Part shown: positions 26,292-32,558 of the stretch, piece after piece
How the letters are laid out: each line of letters starts with the position of its first letter
Numbering within the stretch: position 1 is the stretch's first letter
NCBI GenBank assembly: GCA_052143535.1
Contig: JBKQSS010000101.1
Span: forward strand, 12,768 to 76,767
Source of the DNA: JADGRA01 sp052143535
Lineage (GTDB): Bacteria; Myxococcota; Myxococcia; Myxococcales; Myxococcaceae
Reading direction: 5' to 3'
DNA length: 64,000 nt
Translations under genes and position numbers: made by a program
Notes under the pieces: model-generated
Told to the model about the DNA's origin: nothing
The model's database searches: none
The model's input: only the letters and a program-made list of their open reading frames with translations

Positions 26292-27021
26292 GGGCCTTCT
26301 GCACCAGCGCTCGGTACAGCCCGAGCTGCAACGGCATGCTCTGCAGAAGCAGCTCCGGGTGCCACTGGACGCCCAAGGCAAAGGGGTGCTCGGTGGACTC
26401 GACGGCCTCCACCACCCCGTCCGGCGACGAGGCGCTCACCTTCAGCGTTGAAGCCACCCGCGACACGGCCTGGTGGTGGGTGGAATTCACCATCAGCTGC
26501 CCGCGTCCCAGCACCTCGGCCAGCGAAGTGCCCTCGCGTACGTCCACCGGGTGGCTCGGCTGACCCTTGTCGTTGCGCTGCTCGTGCTCCTTGGCCCCAG
26601 GGAGCTCGCGGCGCAAGTCCTGGTAAAGCTCGCCGCCGAGGACGACGTTGAGCAGCTGCATGCCTCCGCAGATGGCGAGAATGGGTAGCTTGCGTCGCAG
26701 GGCCGTCTGCAGCACCAGCGTCTCAAAGGCTGTCCGGGCGGGCTTGAGGGGCCCCAGCCCCTCGCGCGGGCTCTGCCCGTAGGCGTCCGGTGGGACGTCG
26801 AAGGCCCCGCCCGTCACCACCACCGCGGCCACCCGGTCCAGGTAGCCCTCCACCACCGCCACCTCGGCGCTGCAGGGAAGCACCAGCGGCAGGCCACCGG
26901 CGCGCAGCACCGCGTCCGCGTAAGCCGTCTTCAGGACGTAGCGAGCGACGTCCCCTTCGGCCTCCACGTCCGGGGTGATGCCCACCACCGGGCGACGCAG
27001 TGGGGTGCCGTGCGGTCTCAC
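26275..27021 (-). CDS. Class I glutamine-amidotransferase-like hydrolase (peptidase C26)
   Basis: 248 residues from GTG 27021. It belongs to the PuuD-like C26 group of gamma-glutamyl hydrolases: the nucleophile Cys118 sits in LPILAICGGMQLLN, and the His/Glu pair is His221 and Glu223 in LGVQWHPE. The oxyanion strand VVVTGGAFDVPPDAYG and the THHQAV segment also match. Family members hydrolyse gamma-glutamyl-GABA and related amides. Here it is locked between thiE (GTGA overlap) and thiD (17-base overlap), so a role in thiamin precursor salvage or regulation is possible. That is inference from position only. Confidence 0.88.
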   Translation of the reverse strand: MRPHGTPLRRPVVGITPDVEAEGDVARYVLKTAYADAVLRAGGLPLVLPCSAEVAVVEGYLDRVAAVVVTGGAFDVPPDAYGQSPREGLGPLKPARTAFETLVLQTALRRKLPILAICGGMQLLNVVLGGELYQDLRRELPGAKEHEQRNDKGQPSHPVDVREGTSLAEVLGRGQLMVNSTHHQAVSRVASTLKVSASSPDGVVEAVESTEHPFALGVQWHPELLLQSMPLQLGLYRALVQKARETRR

Positions 27022-27668
27022 CTCTCCGGTATGCCTCGTTCCTCGACGCCGCGCAGGAATTCTTCCTGCAGTTGCCGGACGCGCCGGGCAATGTCCTTTG
27101 CCCCGAGGACGTCAGACACCACCGCGGCGGCGTAGGCCCCGGCCCGAGCCACGGCGCGGATGGAGGGCAGGCCGATGCCGCCAATGGCCACCACCGGCAG
27201 GGGGCTTTGGGCCACCACCTCCCTTAAGCCCGCAATCCCGAGGAGGGGCGCGGCCACCTCTTTGCTTCTCGGGGAGAAAATGGGGCCCAGCCCGACGTAG
27301 TCCGCCCCCGCGGCCTGGGCCGCTTGCGCTGCGCGCGCACTGCGCACCGTCACTCCGACCAGCGCCTTGGGGCCGAGCAACCGACGGGCTTCCTCAACTG
27401 GGAGGTCCTCGTCTCCCAGGTGGACTCCGTCGGCCGCGGCCAGGAGCGCCCAGTCCACCCTGTCATTCACCACCAGAGCTGCCCGGGCAGCATGCGCCTC
27501 GGCCGTCAGCAGGCGGATGAGGGCTACCGCCTCTGCCCCGGGCGTCCGCTTCAGCCGCAATTGGAGCACCCGCACCCCACCTTTCAGCAGCTGCTCGGCT
27601 TGCGCCAGGACAGTCAGCTCGGGGCAAGCGGTGTCGTCGGCCAGGGCGTAAACGCCAGGTGGAAACAT
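27018..27668 (-). CDS. thiE: Thiamin-phosphate synthase
   Basis: Joins hydroxymethylpyrimidine diphosphate and thiazole phosphate to make thiamin phosphate. 216 residues from ATG 27668 (MFPPGVYALADD). TIM-barrel motifs: VLQLRLKRTPGAEAV, ALVVNDRVDWALLAAADGVHLGDEDLPV, VGVTVRSARAA, ADYVGLGPIFSPRSK, and the phosphate loop VVAIGGIGLPS. The usual KTP of YxGxGPxxxTxTK is altered to SPRSKE, a small change. The frame is open upstream but lacks similarity. First gene of the thi operon, divergent from a small unknown gene. No THI-box riboswitch was recognised upstream. Confidence 0.93.
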   Translation of the reverse strand: MFPPGVYALADDTACPELTVLAQAEQLLKGGVRVLQLRLKRTPGAEAVALIRLLTAEAHAARAALVVNDRVDWALLAAADGVHLGDEDLPVEEARRLLGPKALVGVTVRSARAAQAAQAAGADYVGLGPIFSPRSKEVAAPLLGIAGLREVVAQSPLPVVAIGGIGLPSIRAVARAGAYAAAVVSDVLGAKDIARRVRQLQEEFLRGVEERGIPER

Positions 27669-27780
27669 GGGGCAGCCTTGGCTTCCTTTTCGGGGGGCAG
27701 TTGACGCCGGGGGCCTGTGCGCTAAAAGTCCCGCGCCCGGGGTGTTCCCGGCAAGGACTACGGAAGAGGGCTTCACCCCC

Positions 27781-27957
27781 ATGGCCGAAACTTTGGACCC
27801 CAAGCTGTTCGACAAACGCACCGCCGCCCGCTACCGGGACTCCGGCCTCCTCGACGAGAAGGTGTGGGAGAAGCACCTCAAGTCGCTTCCGGACTTGGCC
27901 GACGAGAGTCTCATCGTTGATACGCGGATGAGCTCTGAACCGGACGAGGACGACTAA
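27781..27957 (+). CDS. Small acidic protein, 58 residues
   Basis: Begins MAETLDPKLFDKRTAARY at ATG 27781 and ends in an acidic SSEPDEDD tail. Its RYRDSGLLDEKVWEKHLKSL segment should be helical. No known motif. It lies 28 bases before the DUF1844 gene on the same strand and is probably co-transcribed with it. The frame extends upstream to 27667 but that part overlaps the thiE start and looks non-coding. Confidence 0.65.
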   Translation: MAETLDPKLFDKRTAARYRDSGLLDEKVWEKHLKSLPDLADESLIVDTRMSSEPDEDD

Positions 27958-27985
27958 CACACCCTTCCCAGAGGGGGCGGCTCAC

Positions 27986-28285
27986 GTGAGCGAACGGCGC
28001 GGGGAAAGCTTCGTCATGCACAGGGCGCCCGGCGGACCGGGGCCGGTCGACTTCACCACCTTCCTGTTGGGACTGGCCAGCTCGGCCCTCATCCACATGG
28101 GGGCCAGCGCCCACCCCGACACCGGCCTTGTCCAAAGGGACGAGGCGCTCGCGCGCCAGAGCCTCGACCTACTGGCCCTGTTGAAGGAGAAGACGCGGGG
28201 AAACCTCACTCCGGAGGAGGAGCGGCTCTTCTCCACGCTGCTCACCGACTTGCGCCTCAAATTCCTCGGGGCCACCGGGCCTTGA
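27986..28285 (+). CDS. DUF1844 family protein
   Basis: 99 residues from GTG 27986 with a GAGGGGG ribosome-binding site. It matches the DUF1844 pattern closely: VDFTTFLLGLASSALIHMG, then ALARQSLDLLALLKEKTRGN and LTPEEERLFSTLLTDLRLKF. The family is widespread in delta-proteobacteria-type genomes and of unknown function. The stop overlaps the TTG start of the next gene. Confidence 0.88.
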   Translation: MSERRGESFVMHRAPGGPGPVDFTTFLLGLASSALIHMGASAHPDTGLVQRDEALARQSLDLLALLKEKTRGNLTPEEERLFSTLLTDLRLKFLGATGP

Positions 28286-28905
28286 GCGGCGCGGTTGGCG
28301 CGCTTCCCGGCCGCCTGCGCACGGCCTCCCTTCTCAGCATGCTGTTGAGCGGGTGGTGCGGCTTCTTCGCTGCCTGGGACGGCTTCTCGCTTGTCCGCCT
28401 GGATGAGTTGAAGCAGGCCCAGCCGCTCTTCACGCCCCCCATGGACCCGGCCCTGGCTGAACGGCTGGTGGCCTCGCGACTCCTCGCCTTGGAGCACATG
28501 CGTGAGCCGCGCATGGTGGTGCTGTTCGCGCTGGCGCTGGCCTGCTCCTTGAGCCTGGTCGCCTCCAGCCGCCTGCTTCGTCCGGCGGGGCTTCCCCGCG
28601 AGGGCGTCCGGCGGATTCTGGTGTGGGCGTTGGTTGTCGCGGCGGCGCTGCGCACCATCAATGGAGCCCAGGACACCGTCCTGGACCAGGGCACCGCCGA
28701 CGTGATGCGGGTCGGCCTGGCGCTCCCCCAAGGCCTGCCCGCCGCCACCGGCGAGGAAGTGCGCCGGCTCCTGGGGCCCGTCTTTTTCGTCTTCACCATT
28801 GTCCGCACGGCGCTGGTGGTGGGGCCGTTTCTCTTCTTGAGCCAGTACTTCCGCTCGGCCCGCGTCAAGGAATGGGTGGCGCGCGAGGACGCGCGTTCGA
28901 CGTGA
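28282..28905 (+). CDS. Integral membrane protein of unknown function
   Basis: 207 residues from TTG 28282, which overlaps the upstream TGA. Four hydrophobic segments are visible: SLLSMLLSGWCGFFAAWDGF, MVVLFALALACSLSLVASS, VRRILVWALVVAAALRT and FFVFTIVRTALVVGPFLFL. The segment between the first two is soluble and probably outside. No family recognised. It is translationally coupled to both neighbours (TTGA before, GTGA after), so it most likely acts with the DUF2127 protein. Confidence 0.75.
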   Translation: MSGAVGALPGRLRTASLLSMLLSGWCGFFAAWDGFSLVRLDELKQAQPLFTPPMDPALAERLVASRLLALEHMREPRMVVLFALALACSLSLVASSRLLRPAGLPREGVRRILVWALVVAAALRTINGAQDTVLDQGTADVMRVGLALPQGLPAATGEEVRRLLGPVFFVFTIVRTALVVGPFLFLSQYFRSARVKEWVAREDARST

Positions 28906-29432
28906 GCGCGCCGGCCCTAGCCCCAGGGAAAACCCGCGCCGACCAGGCGGGCCTGCGCCTCATCATCGGCTACAAACTCCTCAAGGGCGTCCTCACCATC
29001 GCCTCAGGCATCATCATCGGCGGTGCCTTGGTGCTCGGCTTCGGGCCAGCGGTGCAGGCTCACGCCGCCCGCGTTCAGGAGCACGCCACCGCCGCCTGGG
29101 CGCTGCACGCGGCGGAACTGCTCAGCAAACTCAGCACCCCGCGCTGGCTGCGGTGGTCCGCGGTGGCACTGGAGCTCGACGGCACGGTGTGCCTCATCGA
29201 GGCCTGGGCACTGCGCGAGGGCCATGCCTGGGGACCATGGCTGGTGGTGGTCATCACCGCACTCTTCCTGCCGCTCGAGGCCCTCGAGCTGTGGCGCCAC
29301 CCGCGGCTGAGCCGGCTCGGGCTCCTGGTGGGAAACCTCGCCATCCTCGTCTTTCTCAGCTGGTATGCGCGGCGCCACTCCTCCCGGCTCAGCCGCCCCA
29401 GCGCACCTCCGGCGCCGCCGGCCCTTCCCTGA
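28902..29432 (+). CDS. DUF2127 family membrane protein
   Basis: 176 residues from GTG 28902, overlapping the upstream stop as GTGA. The opening LRLIIGYKLLKGVLTIASGIIIGGAL is typical of DUF2127, followed by a helical loop and further hydrophobic helices (WGPWLVVVITALFLPLEALEL, LGLLVGNLAILVFLSWYA). It ends in a Pro/Ala-rich tail. The family has no assigned function. Convergent with the DUF6152 gene. Confidence 0.8.
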   Translation: MSAPALAPGKTRADQAGLRLIIGYKLLKGVLTIASGIIIGGALVLGFGPAVQAHAARVQEHATAAWALHAAELLSKLSTPRWLRWSAVALELDGTVCLIEAWALREGHAWGPWLVVVITALFLPLEALELWRHPRLSRLGLLVGNLAILVFLSWYARRHSSRLSRPSAPPAPPALP

Positions 29433-29473
29433 GTGACGCTGAAGAAAACTCCGCCCCGGCCAGCTGACGACTG

Positions 29474-29520
29474 CGGCAAGCGGACCAGGCGTCACCCTGG
29501 GGGTGGGGGCGCCCTTGCCG
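29474..29520. terminator. Inverted repeat between convergent genes
   Basis: CGGCAAG at 29474-29480 pairs with CTTGCCG at 29514-29520, enclosing a G/C-rich segment. It is between the DUF2127 gene (ending 29432) and the convergent DUF6152 gene (ending 29529), a natural place for a two-way terminator. There is no T-run. Confidence 0.35.
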
Positions 29521-29528
29521 CCGGGGCA

Positions 29529-29939
29529 CTATTTCAGCCCGGGCTTTTCCATGTCCCGCAGGTTGGTGCTGTACACCTGCCCGGTCGCCGAGAGCGTCAC
29601 CTTCACCAAGGCCCCACCGAGGTCACCGTTGCGCAAGGGGTTGAGCTCGACCACCACCTTGTCGCCGGCGCTGAGCGCCTTGCGGTTCCAGCCGGTGCGG
29701 GTGAGGTTCCCTGGGCTGGTCATCTCCAGCCACCAGACATCCGGCTTGTTGGGGTCCTTCCCCTCGACGTTTACCCAGACGACGACGTGCGGGTTGGTCC
29801 ATTGAAATTCCTTCACCGTGCCGGTGATGGTGACCGTCTTGGTGAAGTCGAACATGGCGAATGAATGATGAGCCGAGGCGGGCAGGGCCAGCGCTGTCAG
29901 CGCGGTCAGCAGCAGCAGTCTCCGAAGAAACCCGTTCAT
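29529..29939 (-). CDS. Exported DUF6152 family protein
   Basis: 136 residues with a clear signal peptide (RRLLLLTALTALALPASAHH, cleavage after ASA). The mature part starts HHSFAMFDFTKTVTITGTVKEFQWTNPH-style, with the His pair and the TNPH motif characteristic of DUF6152, and is predicted to be a small periplasmic beta fold. Function unknown; it may bind a metal or small ligand through the N-terminal histidines (inference). The upstream gene on the same strand ends 12 bases away. Confidence 0.85.
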   Translation of the reverse strand: MNGFLRRLLLLTALTALALPASAHHSFAMFDFTKTVTITGTVKEFQWTNPHVVVWVNVEGKDPNKPDVWWLEMTSPGNLTRTGWNRKALSAGDKVVVELNPLRNGDLGGALVKVTLSATGQVYSTNLRDMEKPGLK

Positions 29940-29951
29940 CTGTAACTCCCT

Positions 29952-30773
29952 CTATTTGGTCTGGGGGACGGGGTTACCGTCGGCGTGGGGAATGGGCACC
30001 CAAACGGCGTTGCCGTGCGCATCCTGGCGCTCGGCGTAGCTGCCCTGTAGGCAGACGCCTTCGAGGATGTCGTACTTGCGTGCGCGCTGTCGGAAATAAA
30101 TGCGCGTCGTCTTCCACGGCGCGGTCAGGACGTGGGGGGCAATAATCTCGAGGTCATCATGCAGCACGTCGGGCTCGGCCAGGTGGATGCGCTCGATGAC
30201 GTGGAGGTCACCGTTGTTGGGGATGCCGACCGCTTCGCTGACCGCCAGGTAAGCCTCCGGCAGGACCCCCACGGTGTCGACCACCAGGGTGTCCCCCTCC
30301 CAGTGGCCGATGGAGTGACCGTGAAAGCTGGGGTCCGGGTCGGCCGGATGGGGGCGCCCGTCGGTGTAGATGCGCCGCAGCCGGTTTGCGTCCATCTCGC
30401 CGAGGAGAGTCACCCGGCCGGGGGTGAAGAGGAACTCGAAGGCATTGTGGGTGATGAGCATCCAGGTCGGCATGCCCTCGGGCAGGCAATTGATGAAGAG
30501 ACCGCGCGGCCGCCCGGCGTTTTCCTCCGCCTCCATTGCCGCAATCTGCTCGGCCGCCTTCGGCTGCCAGGGCACCGGGTCGGTGCGAATGCGCTTGGCC
30601 TGGTCGCTGACGAAGGGGGTCCAGACGCCGCTCCAGTCGGGAAGCTTGGCGAGGGCAGCCCATTGCCCGGGCTTGGGGGCGGGGTTGATGCTGACCGCTG
30701 CTTGGTCCTCAGCGCGCAACGGCGGGGCGAGGAAAAGGAGGGCCAGGAGCACGGTCCCTTCACTTCGGTTCAT
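29952..30773 (-). CDS. Exported protein of unknown function
   Basis: 273 residues with a signal peptide (VLLALLFLAPPLRAED). The mature protein contains PDWSGVWTPF, PRGLFINCLPEGMPTWM and SIGHWEGDTLVVDTVGV, a pattern recurring in uncharacterised secreted proteins of soil bacteria that often sit beside DUF6152 and DUF6644 genes. A strand-rich fold is likely. No catalytic motif can be named. It is in the middle of a four-gene minus-strand cluster. Confidence 0.78.
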   Translation of the reverse strand: MNRSEGTVLLALLFLAPPLRAEDQAAVSINPAPKPGQWAALAKLPDWSGVWTPFVSDQAKRIRTDPVPWQPKAAEQIAAMEAEENAGRPRGLFINCLPEGMPTWMLITHNAFEFLFTPGRVTLLGEMDANRLRRIYTDGRPHPADPDPSFHGHSIGHWEGDTLVVDTVGVLPEAYLAVSEAVGIPNNGDLHVIERIHLAEPDVLHDDLEIIAPHVLTAPWKTTRIYFRQRARKYDILEGVCLQGSYAERQDAHGNAVWVPIPHADGNPVPQTK

Positions 30774-30819
30774 GGCTTCCTCGACGAGCGTCCGGCCAGC
30801 GCAGGCGCCTCAAGACATC

Positions 30820-31326
30820 TCACGAATGCGAATTCATAGTGAAACCAATCCAGCGGGCCACCACCACCACGCTCACCCAGCAGAGCAAGCTGACTCCTCC
30901 CGCCAGCCGGGCGCGCCAAGGGGTGAGCGGTGCTGCCTCCCACTGGGCGAGGCTTCGGCGGGCCCACCAATGAAAGACGGCCATATTCAGCCCGGCCAGC
31001 AACAGCAGTCCCATTTTCGCTCTCAGAAAGGGATTGCGCGCATAGGCCGGGGCATTCGAGGCGAAGAGGAGAAAGCCCGAGGTCACCGCTAGCCCGAAGG
31101 CGGCCCAGGTGACGGGGAGGACGTCGCGGAGCACCCGCCCAACCGGCCGGTCGCGCCAGGCCACGCCCAAAAGTCGTAAGTCAACGACGCTGATGGAGCC
31201 GACCACCAGGGTGATGGCCAGGACGTGGACGCACTCAATCCAAGGGAAGGCGTATTCGTTCTCGCGGATGCCGGCCGCCCAGCCGGTCGCGTAAAGCCAC
31301 TCGAGCCAGCTCGTCACCGGTGCCAC
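30820..31326 (-). CDS. DUF6644-like membrane protein, copy 1
   Basis: About 165-168 residues; GTG at 31326 or 31317 are both possible starts just after the stop of the upstream paralogue (31328). Four to five hydrophobic helices: ECVHVLAITLVVGSISVVDLRLLG, VTWAAFGLAVTSGFLLFAS, KMGLLLLAGLNMAVFHWWA, and LLCWVSVVVVARWIGF. Histidines near helix ends (HVLAI, FHWW) are in positions that could hold a heme, as in small cytochrome-b-like membrane proteins. Similar in layout to the next gene, indicating duplication. Confidence 0.75.
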   Translation of the reverse strand: MAPVTSWLEWLYATGWAAGIRENEYAFPWIECVHVLAITLVVGSISVVDLRLLGVAWRDRPVGRVLRDVLPVTWAAFGLAVTSGFLLFASNAPAYARNPFLRAKMGLLLLAGLNMAVFHWWARRSLAQWEAAPLTPWRARLAGGVSLLCWVSVVVVARWIGFTMNSHS

Positions 31327-31327
31327 C

Positions 31328-31837
31328 TCACCGTTGGACGCCCATGTAGGCAATCCACCGGCCGGCGAAGAGGATGCCCACCCACAGGCCGATGGAGGTT
31401 GTGGCGAGCAGTCGGGCCAAGCGGCCACGCCAGCGGCTCGAGCTCCAGTAGTCGGCGTTTTTTCGGAGCGGCCCTGCGGTAACGGCGGTGACGGCCAAGG
31501 CGGCGAGCAGAAGTGCCATCTTGAGCTGGAAGGCGGGATTGAGCAACGAGCGCGCTGGCTCGGCGCAAATCATCAGCGCGCCGCTCAGAAGCAGCACCAC
31601 CACCGCACCGAAGATGACTGGAACAAAGCGGCTCGAGACGCGGCCAAGCGAGACGTCCCTGCCGCTTTTGCCCAACAGCCGGAGGTTGAAGAGCAGCATC
31701 GAGCCCATCACCGCGGCGATGGCCAACAGGTGCACCGTCTGAACGGTGGGTATTGCCCACTCGAGCGTCTGAAGCTTCAGGCTGAAGGGCGTGAGCTCGA
31801 GCCAAGCACAAAACGCGGCCACGGTTGCGCGCATCAC
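31328..31837 (-). CDS. DUF6644-like membrane protein, copy 2
   Basis: 169 residues from ATG 31837 (a second ATG follows immediately). Helices match the downstream paralogue in order: TVQTVHLLAIAAVMGSMLLFNLRLLG, PVIFGAVVVLLLSGALMI, KMALLLAALAVTAVTA, and TSIGLWVGILFAGRWIAYMG. The shared VHxLAI, LRLLG and KM motifs support common ancestry. A histidine (VHLLAI) sits in the same place as in copy 1. First gene of the four-gene exported/membrane cluster. Confidence 0.77.
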   Translation of the reverse strand: MMRATVAAFCAWLELTPFSLKLQTLEWAIPTVQTVHLLAIAAVMGSMLLFNLRLLGKSGRDVSLGRVSSRFVPVIFGAVVVLLLSGALMICAEPARSLLNPAFQLKMALLLAALAVTAVTAGPLRKNADYWSSSRWRGRLARLLATTSIGLWVGILFAGRWIAYMGVQR

Positions 31838-31910
31838 CCGGAGCCTAGGCTCGCCAACGGCCAGCCGTCCGTACCTTTCGACGGCCCGCCCACTTGCTTC
31901 GAGGAGGGTT

Positions 31911-32483
31911 TCAGTCCGGAAAATTCGTGTGCGGAGTCAGCAGTGAGGCCACATCCACCTCCGGCCCCTCAAGCGGCAGCAGCGTTCCTGGCGCGTAGGC
32001 GAGCCGGAGCAGCTCCTCCCGGCTGAGCCCCAACAGGCGCGCCAGCCGGCCCATGGGCCAGCGCTCCCGAAGCGCCTCAAACTCCTGCTCGGAGAGCTCC
32101 TCGAGCTCGAGGTCCAGCTCCTCGTAGAGGAGTGTTTCGCCGCCCACCGGGGTGCCTCCGTTGTAGGCCCGCACCGCCTCGAAGAGGTCCGGGTCAACGG
32201 CGTAGGCGTGCACCGTCCCCTGCTGGGCCAATGAGAGGGCCGCCGCCAGGGCGTGGTGCTGGCGGTACCACTCCGCCCCGGCCGGGCCGTAGGTGTGCGG
32301 CCCGTCATAGGCCAGGCGGACCAGCCTCCGGCTCGCGTCCACGGACAGAAGGAGACTGGCCGCTTCCGGCGACTGGCCGTCCGCGGTGAGGGCCGCGCGG
32401 CCAAGCCCTTGCAGCGCCACGCCGGCCAGGCTCTCGGCCCGGAGGAGGTAGCCGCCGTGGGCTTCAATGCGGGGCGCAAACAC
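31911..32483 (-). CDS. Hypothetical cytoplasmic protein, 190 residues
   Basis: Starts at GTG 32483 (residues FAPRIEAHGGYLLRAESLAG). No signal peptide or membrane helix. The middle is acidic and helical (LYEELDLELEELSEQEFEAL) and precedes a Leu-rich stretch (RLARLLGLSREELLRLAY) resembling a small helix-turn-helix-like bundle, though not convincingly. Function unknown. Divergent from clpB with 75 bases between starts, so the two share a regulatory region. Confidence 0.65.
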   Translation of the reverse strand: MFAPRIEAHGGYLLRAESLAGVALQGLGRAALTADGQSPEAASLLLSVDASRRLVRLAYDGPHTYGPAGAEWYRQHHALAAALSLAQQGTVHAYAVDPDLFEAVRAYNGGTPVGGETLLYEELDLELEELSEQEFEALRERWPMGRLARLLGLSREELLRLAYAPGTLLPLEGPEVDVASLLTPHTNFPD

Positions 32484-32515
32484 GAGGGGGACGCACCGGG
32501 CGTTTTACGCGCCGT

Positions 32516-32541
32516 CTTGGCGTCTTGCCAAGGGCTGGCAA
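32516..32541. promoter_or_regulatory. Tandem inverted repeats before clpB
   Basis: CTTGGC (32516-32521) and GCCAAG (32527-32532) form one perfect 6-base inverted repeat with a 5-base spacer. TTGCCA (32525-32530) and TGGCAA (32536-32541) form a second, overlapping one. A further TGGCGCCA palindrome lies at the clpB start. The heat-shock CIRCE sequence is absent. They may be an operator for a repressor, unproven. Confidence 0.35.
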
Positions 32542-32558
32542 AGGCTTACCTTGGCGCC

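Noticed and set aside
26983..27021. THI-box riboswitch before the thi genes
   Set aside because: No conserved CTGAGA/ACCTGATC-type THI-box sequence was recognised either here or upstream of thiE at 27669-27780.
32253..32558. Upstream extension of clpB
   Set aside because: Overlaps the divergent gene and precedes the standard ClpB N terminus MRIDQFTV.
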